This document shows positions 19,492 through 28,434 of a stretch of 64,000 nucleotides of DNA, piece by piece. Under the pieces are notes generated by a model. It was not told where the DNA came from. It did not search any database and was given only the letters and a program-made list of their open reading frames with translations. The number at the start of each line of letters is the position of its first letter. The first letter of the stretch is position 1. Made by a program: the position numbers and the translations under genes. The stretch spans positions 1 through 64,000 of the forward strand of contig CADEDA010000013.1 of assembly GCA_902825965.1 (NCBI GenBank). Direction: 5' to 3'. Source of the DNA: an uncultured Gemmatimonadota bacterium (GTDB lineage: Bacteria; Gemmatimonadota; Gemmatimonadetes; Gemmatimonadales; Gemmatimonadaceae).

Positions 19492-21328
19492 GCACGAAGG
19501 AGCCGCAGAGCGTCTCCATCGCGGAGGCCTGCGACTCGAGCTCCTGCGCCGTGCCGCTCCATTCCTCGCTGGTCGCGGCGGTGGCACGGGTGACCTCGTT
19601 CACCTGGTCGATCGAGCGGGTCACCTGCTCCACATCGTCCCGCTGCCGCTGCGAGGCTTCGGCGATCCGCTGGAAGCGATCCGACGTCTCGACGATGCGC
19701 GCGCGCACGCTGCCGAGTCGCTGCACGACCGCACTCGCGACCGACGCGCCGCGGCGCGACCGATCGGCCGCCTGCTCGATGAGCGTGGACGTGTTGCGCG
19801 CCGCCTCCGCACTGCGGATCGCGAGTGCGCGGACCTCCTCGGCGACGACCGCGAACCCGCGGCCGGCGTCGCCCGCCCGTGCCGCCTCGACGGCGGCGTT
19901 GAGCGCCAGCAGGTTGGTCTGGAACGCGATCTCGTCGATCGTCCGCACGATCGCGGCGGTCGCCTTGGTGCCTTCCTCGATCTCCGCCACGGCCGCCCGC
20001 AGGGCCTCGGCGTCGCGCGCCCCGGCCTCGGACTCCGTCCGCGCCGCATCGGCGAGCGAGGAGGCCTCGCTGGCCTCGCGCGCACCCTCGCTGATCGCCT
20101 CCGCGGTCTCGGTCACGCCGCGCACCGCGGCTTCGATGCCTTCGGCCTGCGTGGACGCGGAGCGGGCGAGCGTCAGGCTGCCGTTCGCGATATGGGCGGC
20201 GCCCACGCGCACCTCGCGCGCCGTCGTCGCCACCTCGCGCAGGGCCTGCTCCAGCTGGCGCACGGCCTCGTTGAGCGCGACCTGCACACGCCCGTGATCG
20301 CCATCGAACTGCCCTTCGAGCCGCACCGAGAGGTCGCGCGCCGCGACCCGCTCGAGCGTCTCCGCCGCCTGCTGCAGGAACGCGACCGCGATCCGGTGTG
20401 CGGCCTCGGTGTCCTGTGCGCGGTCCATGGCGGCCACCGTGCCGTTCACGCCCACGGCGAGGTCGCGGAACGCGCCCTCCATCGTGGAGACGTCGATCCG
20501 GGCATCGGTACGCCCTTCCTCGGCCGCGCGGGTCAGCGTCGTCACCTCGGCCAACACTTCCCGCAGGTGCGTGGCCACCGCGGCAAAGGCGTCGGCGACC
20601 TCGGTGACCTCATCCTCGTTGGTCCGTTCGCGGAGCGTGGCGTTCACGTCGCCGCGCGCCATCGCGCGGGCCAGCGCCGTGAGGTCATCGAGCGGCTCGG
20701 TGACGGCGCGCAGCGCCTGCCGCATGGCCGCGATCCCGAGGAGCAGCGCCACGACCGCTGCCACGCCGATGAAGACGAAGGCCGCGCGTTCCCGCGAGAT
20801 CACCAGCGCATGCACGCCGGCGCTGGTGCGCTCGACGTCGTCGCCGAGGGCCTCGAGTTCGGTCTCGAGCGCCTTGAAGTCCTCGAGCAGCAGCGAGAAG
20901 GTCTTGGTGGCCTCGTCGTGCGAGTCCCGGGCCTGCTGCAGCACCAGCTTGGCGGAGCGGGCGTAGTTCTGCACCCGCGGCATGACACGATCGACACTGG
21001 CGCGGAGCGACGCATCGGTCGACCGGTCGCGCACGCTGACGATCGACTCCTCGAGCACGCCGATGTGCTCGGTCAGGTCGCTTGCGGCGGCGTCGGCCAG
21101 CGTGGCGTCCCGGCTCGACGCGGCGCGCAGGGCTTCGAGGGCATCGGCGCGGATGGCGTCGTGCATCATGTCGGCGCGCATCTGCGCGCGCAGCACATCC
21201 TCGAGCTGGGTGAGTTGTGCCGTCGCGGCGGACGCGCGGCTGAGCGCGAAGACGGAGACCGCGCCCACCAGCGCGGTGCTGGCGAACGTCACGAATGCCA
21301 CAAGCAACAAGCGTCGACGGATGGTCAT
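19406..21328 (-). CDS. Methyl-accepting chemotaxis protein with multiple HAMP units
   Basis: A 640-residue transmembrane chemoreceptor. Helix 1 (residues 5-30), a helical periplasmic sensor (about 35-180, four-helix-bundle type), helix 2 (about 185-210), then HAMP followed by further HAMP-like segments to about residue 360, then the signalling domain. The hairpin tip [20 protein letters not shown] with the following [20 protein letters not shown] is the canonical CheA/CheW contact region. The start at 21328 begins the first helix. It diverges from the PilB/GspE-type gene across 172 bp, hinting at control of pilus motility. Its C-terminal 86 bp overlap the convergent membrane protein gene. Confidence 0.9.
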   Translation of the reverse strand: MTIRRRLLLVAFVTFASTALVGAVSVFALSRASAATAQLTQLEDVLRAQMRADMMHDAIRADALEALRAASSRDATLADAAASDLTEHIGVLEESIVSVRDRSTDASLRASVDRVMPRVQNYARSAKLVLQQARDSHDEATKTFSLLLEDFKALETELEALGDDVERTSAGVHALVISRERAAFVFIGVAAVVALLLGIAAMRQALRAVTEPLDDLTALARAMARGDVNATLRERTNEDEVTEVADAFAAVATHLREVLAEVTTLTRAAEEGRTDARIDVSTMEGAFRDLAVGVNGTVAAMDRAQDTEAAHRIAVAFLQQAAETLERVAARDLSVRLEGQFDGDHGRVQVALNEAVRQLEQALREVATTAREVRVGAAHIANGSLTLARSASTQAEGIEAAVRGVTETAEAISEGAREASEASSLADAARTESEAGARDAEALRAAVAEIEEGTKATAAIVRTIDEIAFQTNLLALNAAVEAARAGDAGRGFAVVAEEVRALAIRSAEAARNTSTLIEQAADRSRRGASVASAVVQRLGSVRARIVETSDRFQRIAEASQRQRDDVEQVTRSIDQVNEVTRATAATSEEWSGTAQELESQASAMETLCGSFVLSAERVGSPAPPRSKNAWSSRSGATARR

Positions 21329-21500
21329 ACTTGATACCGTGCCCGGAGACATTGAGGACCAGTGAACACTCTGAGTGTCGTCCTCCTTTCCCCGACCTTG
21401 AGTGCGGTATCACTTCCTCCTATTGATGGCGCGGGCTCGCGACTCAGGGAATCCCGGAGGTCGGCCGATACTTGGCGTGACACCACTTCACGAGCCCTCC

Positions 21501-23972
21501 ATGTCCGACCCCGCGCCGCGACCGACACGAGAAGCGCGCGTTCCGTGGCCTGATCGTTGGTTGCTGGATGCCCTGCGGCAGCAGGGGCACCCGGCCGTCG
21601 AACGTCTGCAGGCGGCCAACTCCGCGTGGGAGGCGGTGGTCGCCGCCGGTGCCTCCCCGCGCGAGATCCTGCAACTGGTCTGCAATCTCTCGGGCAAGGA
21701 GGCGGCGAGTCTGGCCTCGGTGGGTCCGCAGCAGGCGGAGTACCTCGCGGCTGCGATGGCGCGCCGCTACGGCGTGGTGCCCGTGCGTCAGCGCGGGCCC
21801 GTGCTCGAGGTGGCGACGGCGAATCCGCTGCTGCCGTCCTTGGAGCGCGACCTCTCGTTCGCCGCGGCGCGGCAGGTGCGGCTCACGGTCGCGGCACCGC
21901 AGGAGGTCCGCGCGGCCCACGACCGCATCTACGGGACGGCGCGGGCCGAGTCGTCGATGGTGCCGCGCCTGGAATGGATCATCAAGGACTCACCCGGGGG
22001 CGGGCCACGGGCCTCGACCACGCGGTCGATGGTGCTCGACTCGCTCGACCGCCTGATCGCCGATGCGCTCGACCAGCGGGCCAGCGATGTGCACTTCGAG
22101 CCCAAGGACGACGACCTGCTGGTGCGCTTCCGCGTGGACGGCGTGTTGCACGACGTGACGCGCATCGGCGCGGACGTGGCACCGCTGGTGATGAGTCGCA
22201 TCAAGGTACTCGCCGGCCTCGACATCGCCGACCGGCGCCGCCCGCAGGACGGGCGTGCGACGACGAAGTTCGACGGCCGCGTGGTGGACCTGCGGGTGTC
22301 CACGCTGCCGCTCAACGACCGCCTGGAGAAGGCCGTCATCCGCTTGCTGGACGCGAGCAACGCGGCGCAGGGGCTCGACGCGCTCGGCTTCACACAGGGC
22401 GAGCTGCATCGCGTGAACGGCTTGATGGGTCAGAACGAGGGCATGGTGCTGGTCACCGGCCCCACGGGGTCCGGCAAGACCACCACGCTCTATGCGGCCA
22501 TCGAGCAGGCCAAGTCCACGCAGACGAACATCGTCACGGTCGAAGACCCGATCGAGTACAACCTCGACGGCATCAACCAGGTGCAGGTGAACGAACGGGC
22601 CGGGCTCGGGTTCGCGGCGGCGCTGCGGTCCATCGTGCGGCAGGACCCGGACGTCATCCTCGTCGGCGAGATCCGCGACGCGGAGACGGCGGGCATCGCG
22701 ATCAAGGCCGGCCTCACCGGCCACCTGGTGCTCTCCACGCTGCACACCATCGACGCGCCGTCCGCCATCGGTCGCCTCGCCGACATCGGCGTGGAGATGG
22801 GGGCGCTCTCGGGCGCCCTCAAGGGCGTCGTTGCGCAGCGGCTGGTACGCAAGCTCTGCGACGCCTGCGCCAAGCCGGTCACGTTGGCCGAGCTCCCGGT
22901 CGCGCAGCAGTCGCTGCTGATGGGCCGCAAGACAGAGAAGCTGCGGCAGGCCGTGGGCTGTGACGCCTGCCGGCAGACGGGCTACCGCGGCCGACTCGTG
23001 GTGGCCGAGATCCTCGTCGTCACGGACGAGATGCGCTCGGCCATCGCGCGGCATGCGGACCGGGTGGAACTGCTCGACCTCGCGAAGCGCGGTGGCATGA
23101 TCCCACTGTGGGAGGCGGGGCTCAAGCGCGTGCTCGAGGGCATCATCTCGTTGGCCGAGTTGCTCGACAACGTGCCGGCACCACTGCAACTCGAGCAGGG
23201 GGAGCAGGACGACGTCGATGCGATCGTGCGCAAGTTGACCGGCGCGCCGTCCCGTGCCCCCACGCCGGCCGCCGGCACCGCCATCGTCGCGGGTGCGGGG
23301 CGTGGACTGGCACACGCGGCCCACCCGGCGCACCACGGTGTCGCGCACGGTTTTGCGCACGGTGTCGTCCACGGTGTCACCCACGTGGTCGCGCGCAGCG
23401 TGACCTTCGAGCCGCGGCCCCGGCGCGCAGTGCCACCCGGCGCGCCACGCGTGCTCGTCGCACACGAGGGGTTCGCCGAACGTCGGGCGCTCCGCGACGC
23501 CCTCGAGCAGGCCGGCTTCGCCGTGCTCGAGGCGGCGGACGGCGACGCCGCGCTCGTGTACGCACGCAAGCTCCGCCCCGCCCTCCTCGTCACCGAGCTC
23601 GCGCTGCCCAAGCTGGACGGGTTCGCGCTGCTGCAGACCGTGCGGGCCGAGCTCGGCATTCCGATGCTCGTGTTCACGGTGCAGACCGACCTTGAACTGC
23701 AGATGTGGGCCACCGAATGCGGGTGTCGCGAGGTGGTGACGGAGGACCGTGGTGCGGCGGCGCTCGTCGAGAGCATCCGGGCGGCACTCCCGCCCGCGTC
23801 CGGACCGGGGGCCGGTGCGGTGTCGGGTGGTGCGTCAGGTGCTGCCACCGCCGCCGCGGCGCGCCCGCGGCGGCGACTGACCCCGATGCCCATCCCCATC
23901 CCGGTGCCGCCGGCGGTAGCGCCGCGCCCGTCAGGGGCGCAGCGTGTGATCAGCGCCGCGCCGGTGGCCTGA
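21501..23972 (+). CDS. PilB/GspE-type secretion ATPase fused to a degenerate receiver domain
   Basis: An 823-residue fusion. Residues 1-170 are a GspE/MshE-type N-domain; 190-590 are the type II/IV secretion ATPase, with Walker A GPTGSGKTTT near 320, the Asp box RQDPDVILVGEIRD near 380 and zinc-binding CxxC pairs (LCDACAKP near 452, CDACRQTGYRGR near 487). Residues 600-633 are a His-rich linker of the form GVAHGFAHGVVHGVTH. Residues 649-755 look like a CheY-type receiver, but the acidic pair is missing (VLVAHEG), the phosphoacceptor position reads LLVTELALPKLDG (Glu for Asp), and the conserved Lys is not visible. The ATG at 21501 is preferred over upstream in-frame starts. Such ATPases drive pilus extension or type II secretion. 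Confidence 0.88.
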   Translation: MSDPAPRPTREARVPWPDRWLLDALRQQGHPAVERLQAANSAWEAVVAAGASPREILQLVCNLSGKEAASLASVGPQQAEYLAAAMARRYGVVPVRQRGPVLEVATANPLLPSLERDLSFAAARQVRLTVAAPQEVRAAHDRIYGTARAESSMVPRLEWIIKDSPGGGPRASTTRSMVLDSLDRLIADALDQRASDVHFEPKDDDLLVRFRVDGVLHDVTRIGADVAPLVMSRIKVLAGLDIADRRRPQDGRATTKFDGRVVDLRVSTLPLNDRLEKAVIRLLDASNAAQGLDALGFTQGELHRVNGLMGQNEGMVLVTGPTGSGKTTTLYAAIEQAKSTQTNIVTVEDPIEYNLDGINQVQVNERAGLGFAAALRSIVRQDPDVILVGEIRDAETAGIAIKAGLTGHLVLSTLHTIDAPSAIGRLADIGVEMGALSGALKGVVAQRLVRKLCDACAKPVTLAELPVAQQSLLMGRKTEKLRQAVGCDACRQTGYRGRLVVAEILVVTDEMRSAIARHADRVELLDLAKRGGMIPLWEAGLKRVLEGIISLAELLDNVPAPLQLEQGEQDDVDAIVRKLTGAPSRAPTPAAGTAIVAGAGRGLAHAAHPAHHGVAHGFAHGVVHGVTHVVARSVTFEPRPRRAVPPGAPRVLVAHEGFAERRALRDALEQAGFAVLEAADGDAALVYARKLRPALLVTELALPKLDGFALLQTVRAELGIPMLVFTVQTDLELQMWATECGCREVVTEDRGAAALVESIRAALPPASGPGAGAVSGGASGAATAAAARPRRRLTPMPIPIPVPPAVAPRPSGAQRVISAAPVA

Positions 23973-23975
23973 GCC

Positions 23976-26321
23976 TCAGTTGCGGAACAGGTAGCTCGCT
24001 TTGAGGAACAGCACATCCGACGTCCGGTGGAGGTGCTGGTACCGGAAGGCATCAGGCTCCGTCATGCGCGCCCCGTAGCCGAGGTAGAAGACGGTGCCGG
24101 GCGCCGGCGTGTAGGCGAGCAGCACGTCGCCGCGCACGCTGTTGCGCTTGGTGGGTGCCGTCCGCTGGAACACGCCTGCGGCATTGCGCACCAGGAGCGG
24201 ATACCCCGTGCGCGAATCGTCGCGCAACGAGTCCACCGCCTCGGCGAAGTACTCGCCGATCACGCGCACGAAGAACGGGCGCGATACCTGGTACTCGACC
24301 TTGAGGCGCGGATTGCGCAGGATGCCGACCAGTGAGCCGTCGGTGCGCCGGGCGTAGTCCTGCAACTGCCAGGTGCCATCGACACGCAGCCGGTCGGAGG
24401 GCCGCATGTTGAGGGTGAGCGACGCGAACCAGATGTCGGCCGAGGCCCACTCGTAGAAGTTCTCGTCGATGCCCCGCAGGATGAACGCACTCGCCTGGAA
24501 GTACTTGAAGCGCGGCGTGCCGGCGCGCAGCACCCAGTCGCGGTTGGGCAGGCGCGGTGTGCCGACGAACGGCAGCGTGTCGAGTCCGCCGCCGGCGCGC
24601 GGCGCCTCGATGCGGTAGCGCGGCTCGTAGAACGTCGGGTCGTAGCCGAAGGTCTCCAGCAGCAGCGAGCCGCCGAGCGTCCAGCCGCCACGGAACGTGG
24701 CGTCGCCGCCCACGTGGAACTTCTTGTCGCGCATGTCGCCGCGGCGGAGCATGTTGTCGTAGTTCCAGGTGCCGTCGAGGAGCACGTTGGTGGACAGCTG
24801 CTCCACGCGCGAGCCGCGGGGGAAGAACCAGGTGTAGCGCGGTGCGATGTTCGCCTGCCCCTCGCCGGGCCGCGAGATGAAGCCGCTCTGCGTGTTGAAA
24901 TCCGGCGAGATGCCGCGGAACATCGAACGCACGCCGAACGCGCGGCCGTCGCGGTTGAGGCGGACCTCGTAGAGCGGCGCCGTGCTGGTGGCCCCGTTGC
25001 GCGCGGTGTGCGAGCCCGCGACCTGCGCACTCGCCGAGTAGATGCGCCGGAACACGGCCCGGCCGTCGAACGAGAGCACGCGGTTGCTCGCATCCCCCTC
25101 GATGCGGTCGGTGTAGGTCATGGCCATGCGGGACTGCTTGCCGAGGTCGCGCGAGAGCCGGAGGATGTTGTAGAGCGGTCGATCGCGGCCCGTGAGGGAC
25201 GTGCTCTGGTCGTCGAGCGCGGTGAGCAGCGCGACGTTGAGGGCGCCCATCTTGCCCGACACCTTGGCCGCCGCCTCGGGCTGCACGATGCGCCGTGTGT
25301 AGACGAGGCCGTTGGGGGTCTGGAACTGTTCGATGCCGTCGATGAAGAACGGGCGTCGCTCGGGGAACTGCAGCGCGCGGCGCGGATCGAAGGCGAACTG
25401 CCCGGCGTCCGCCTCGACCTGCGAGAAGTCGGGGTTGACCGTGCCGTTGAAGGTCAGGTTGTTGGTGATGCCCCAGCGCACCGTGCCGCCGAGCTGCTCG
25501 CGTCCGTCGCCGTAGCCCCATTTGGCGCCCACCGGCGCGCCGTCGATGCGGTTGGTGAGTTCCGGCGTGATGTCGAGCACCACGCCGCGGTGCATGTCCG
25601 TGAGCCCGGTGAGCGTCCCCGACTGCGCGAGGAACGAGGCGTTGCCGCGCACGGCGGGTGCCCAGGTGTCCTCGTAGTTCGAGCGCTGCACGCGGCGGAC
25701 GACGTTGAGCCCCCAGGTCTGTTGCGCGGTGGACTGGAAGCGCAGACTCTTGAACGGGATGCTGATCTCGATCTCGTAGCCGAAGTCGGTGAGCCGGCCC
25801 TTGGACTGGAACACGTAGTCCTGCGAGAGGTCGGCCGATTCGCGGGCCCCGCTGCTGGAGCTGGTGAGGCTGGACCCGCCGCGGTTGCCGGATTCGATGA
25901 GGGCGCCGTCGGCCTGCACGCCGAGCGGGTTGACGGCGAACATCGCCGCTTGGCGCCCGTCGTTGAAGGTGCCGATGAGGAACTGGATCTGGTCGTCGGT
26001 GCCGATGCGGTCGCGTTCGGCGAGCGTGGCGCGCACGGTGCCCGGCGGCGCGAAGGCCCGGACGCCGAAGTGGATGGCGGTGGCCGAGTACCAGACGAGG
26101 ATCTCGGTGGAGTCCGCGGAGGCCACGCCGTCCTGGGGGGAGAACTGCGAGAAGCCGGTGAGCAGCGCGGCGTCGCGCCAGACCGGTTCACTCAGGACCC
26201 CGTCCACGGTGATGGATGCGGCCGAGCGCGGCGGCTGCACGGCGGTGGAGCCGGTGCGACCCTGGTGGATGGGCGGGTCGGAGAGGGTCAGGGCGAGGAG
26301 GAGCGGGAGCAGCGGCATCAA
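23976..26321 (-). CDS. DUF5916 protein with N-terminal CBM9-like domain
   Basis: A 781-residue exported protein. A short signal peptide is followed by a CBM9-like carbohydrate-binding module (residues 35-210: ITVDGVLSEPVWRDAALLTGF and GYEIEISIPFKSLRF). The rest is the DUF5916 region, which starts with TVNPDFSQVEADAGQFAFDP and FPERRPFFIDGIEQF and looks like a beta-barrel ending in an aromatic-containing strand. Family members are thought to be outer-membrane associated and are very common in Gemmatimonadota and Bacteroidota; the function is unknown. It ends 3 bp from the convergent PilB-type gene. Confidence 0.85.
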   Translation of the reverse strand: MMPLLPLLLALTLSDPPIHQGRTGSTAVQPPRSAASITVDGVLSEPVWRDAALLTGFSQFSPQDGVASADSTEILVWYSATAIHFGVRAFAPPGTVRATLAERDRIGTDDQIQFLIGTFNDGRQAAMFAVNPLGVQADGALIESGNRGGSSLTSSSSGARESADLSQDYVFQSKGRLTDFGYEIEISIPFKSLRFQSTAQQTWGLNVVRRVQRSNYEDTWAPAVRGNASFLAQSGTLTGLTDMHRGVVLDITPELTNRIDGAPVGAKWGYGDGREQLGGTVRWGITNNLTFNGTVNPDFSQVEADAGQFAFDPRRALQFPERRPFFIDGIEQFQTPNGLVYTRRIVQPEAAAKVSGKMGALNVALLTALDDQSTSLTGRDRPLYNILRLSRDLGKQSRMAMTYTDRIEGDASNRVLSFDGRAVFRRIYSASAQVAGSHTARNGATSTAPLYEVRLNRDGRAFGVRSMFRGISPDFNTQSGFISRPGEGQANIAPRYTWFFPRGSRVEQLSTNVLLDGTWNYDNMLRRGDMRDKKFHVGGDATFRGGWTLGGSLLLETFGYDPTFYEPRYRIEAPRAGGGLDTLPFVGTPRLPNRDWVLRAGTPRFKYFQASAFILRGIDENFYEWASADIWFASLTLNMRPSDRLRVDGTWQLQDYARRTDGSLVGILRNPRLKVEYQVSRPFFVRVIGEYFAEAVDSLRDDSRTGYPLLVRNAAGVFQRTAPTKRNSVRGDVLLAYTPAPGTVFYLGYGARMTEPDAFRYQHLHRTSDVLFLKASYLFRN

Positions 26322-26352
26322 GCAACTCGTTGAAGGAGGCGAGCTGAATCGG

Positions 26353-28434
26353 TCAGGGCCACGTGAGAATACGAACGAGAACGGAGTCAGTGTTCGCGGT
26401 TACCGTGACAAGTCGGCTGCCGTTTCCCACGAACTCGAGCAACGCCGGCGAATCGGGCAGTAGGGCACGGTCGACGATCGCGCCGTCGGCCACGCGCGTC
26501 CGCACGAGGGAATAGCGTGCCGGAGTCTGGAAGCCGACACGTCTGACACGCACCACGAACTCCCCGGTCGGGTCTGCCGCGATCCCCAGCGTCATGGAGG
26601 CACCGCTCGGCGCGCGATGCGCCGCAAGCACCTGTCCTTCGCCGGAGACCGTCCCGCTGTTCGCGAACAGGAAATCCGATCCTTCTCCGACTGCCGGTGG
26701 TCCAGCGAAAAGTGTACAGAGTCCCGGGCCGAACTGTCGGGAGTCGGAGAGCCAGCGCGTGACGCAGTAGTGGACTCCGGAATGCACCGCCACGCGCCGA
26801 CCGTCGCGGCTCCTGATCATACGGACCGGCTGGGGTTCGGGGCCCGGAAGGCCAACGCCGGAATTCGCGCCCACATCCGCTTCGTACCAACGCCGTGCGC
26901 CCGATGCAACATCGGTGACGATCATGAAGAAGCTGCCGGAGGCGGTGACCCGCATGGCGATCGGTCGGTCCTCACCATTGGAGTCGAGACCGGGCAGCGC
27001 CGTCGCCACGAGCGGCGCGAGCGGGGTCGCGAGCGGTAGCGCATGGAGTCGCGCATCACCGGTCACGAGATAGAGCGTCGACTCGTCGAGCGACAGGTCC
27101 ATCGCGAGCGGGGCAAGTCCGGCAGGCGACAGCGTCCGAACGACCGCGCCGGTCGATAGGTCGAGGATGCTCGCGACGTTCGTCAGGACGATCGCGACGT
27201 TGTGGCGTGACGACACCACGAGGTCCAACGGGGTGCCACGCGGCAACTGCACGCTTCGCGACTCAAGGGTCAGGGTCGGATGAATGCGGAACTCGGAAGG
27301 CGGATAGGTGCGCGTCACCGCCGAGTTCTTCGCAAGGTCGACCACACGGGCACGGAGATGCGGACGCCCCAGCCACGCGTCCGTGAGGAGGATCGACCGC
27401 ACCGCAGTCTCTCGCGCCGAGCCGGCGATACGCACCGAGTCTCGTTCGCCGGAGGAGAGGTCTTCGAGCACGGCGTAGTCGAGCCCTCCATTGTCGCGCG
27501 CTCCGAGCACGTAGCGGAACGGCTCACCGACGAAATGGTCCCCGATCGGAGTCGGCGACGTGGGCCCGAAGCTGTCCTCGAAGGCTGGCGCCATGGTCGG
27601 CGGCACGGTGTCGATGACCGGAATCCGGATCGGCCAGCGTGATGTTGAGACCCGACCGCGCGAATCAACCGCCACGACCTCGAGCGACAGGGAGTCGCCC
27701 GCGCGGCATTGCCACGGCAGGACAAAGGATGTTGAGCGGACGACCGTCGGCGCGGTGCGCTCGAAGTACAGCGTGTCGACCTCGCATCCCGTGCTGCTCA
27801 CACGGAATCCGGTTTGCCAGAGCAGCGCTCCGGCTTCCGCCCGATACTGCACCCGCAGCGAGTCTCCCGGCTGCACGGCAGCAGCATTCGTGAACGTCAC
27901 CTGGGAGAGCGCCGGCGCCGCTGTCTCCGCGGGATCCGGCTCGCACGCATAGCGAACGATTGCGCGAGAGTGTCCCGAATCCGCGCGCTCGGGGATTCGA
28001 TAGCGAAACTCCAGTTCGGCCGTGTAAGGAAGGCCGACTGACAGCTGGACCGACGTGTCCAGTACGGAATCGGCACTGATGCTCGAGAATCCCCATGCGG
28101 AGCGCGCGTCCACACCGTTGCCGACGAGTGAGTCCTGTGGTGTGCTGCGGTCCGGCCCGAGGAGCAAGCGCAGCGTGTACCCGGTCCACTGGGCGTTTCC
28201 GTTGCCGGTCGCCGTCGCGCGGATGGTCGCGATGCAGGTCGCGAGCGGGTTCCCCGCGGAGTCGGTGCTGAACGTCGGTCCAGTGACGGACGTGACACTG
28301 AGAATCACCGTGAGTTCCGGCTCCTCGTCCGGACCCGACGGATCCCCGCTGCACCCCACGCCCAGCGCCGCTGCCGCGCCCAGCGCGACAGCGGCCCGCC
28401 ACAGCCCCCGCCCGCCTACGGCGTCGGTGCGCAT
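26353..28434 (-). CDS. Large lipoprotein with C-terminal propeller-like repeats
   Basis: A 693-residue lipoprotein of no recognised family. The start at 28434 gives a signal peptide ending at the lipobox LGVGCSG followed by an acidic linker. The first 380 residues look like Ig-like or fibronectin-like modules (TATGNGNAQWTGYTLRLLLG); the remainder has propeller-like strands (VVSSRHNVAIVLTNVASILD, LSLDESTLYLVTGD). It overlaps the end of the BNR/VPS10 gene by 19 bp, so the two are probably cotranscribed and may act together at the cell surface. Base composition is slightly less GC-rich than its neighbours. Confidence 0.7.
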   Translation of the reverse strand: MRTDAVGGRGLWRAAVALGAAAALGVGCSGDPSGPDEEPELTVILSVTSVTGPTFSTDSAGNPLATCIATIRATATGNGNAQWTGYTLRLLLGPDRSTPQDSLVGNGVDARSAWGFSSISADSVLDTSVQLSVGLPYTAELEFRYRIPERADSGHSRAIVRYACEPDPAETAAPALSQVTFTNAAAVQPGDSLRVQYRAEAGALLWQTGFRVSSTGCEVDTLYFERTAPTVVRSTSFVLPWQCRAGDSLSLEVVAVDSRGRVSTSRWPIRIPVIDTVPPTMAPAFEDSFGPTSPTPIGDHFVGEPFRYVLGARDNGGLDYAVLEDLSSGERDSVRIAGSARETAVRSILLTDAWLGRPHLRARVVDLAKNSAVTRTYPPSEFRIHPTLTLESRSVQLPRGTPLDLVVSSRHNVAIVLTNVASILDLSTGAVVRTLSPAGLAPLAMDLSLDESTLYLVTGDARLHALPLATPLAPLVATALPGLDSNGEDRPIAMRVTASGSFFMIVTDVASGARRWYEADVGANSGVGLPGPEPQPVRMIRSRDGRRVAVHSGVHYCVTRWLSDSRQFGPGLCTLFAGPPAVGEGSDFLFANSGTVSGEGQVLAAHRAPSGASMTLGIAADPTGEFVVRVRRVGFQTPARYSLVRTRVADGAIVDRALLPDSPALLEFVGNGSRLVTVTANTDSVLVRILTWP

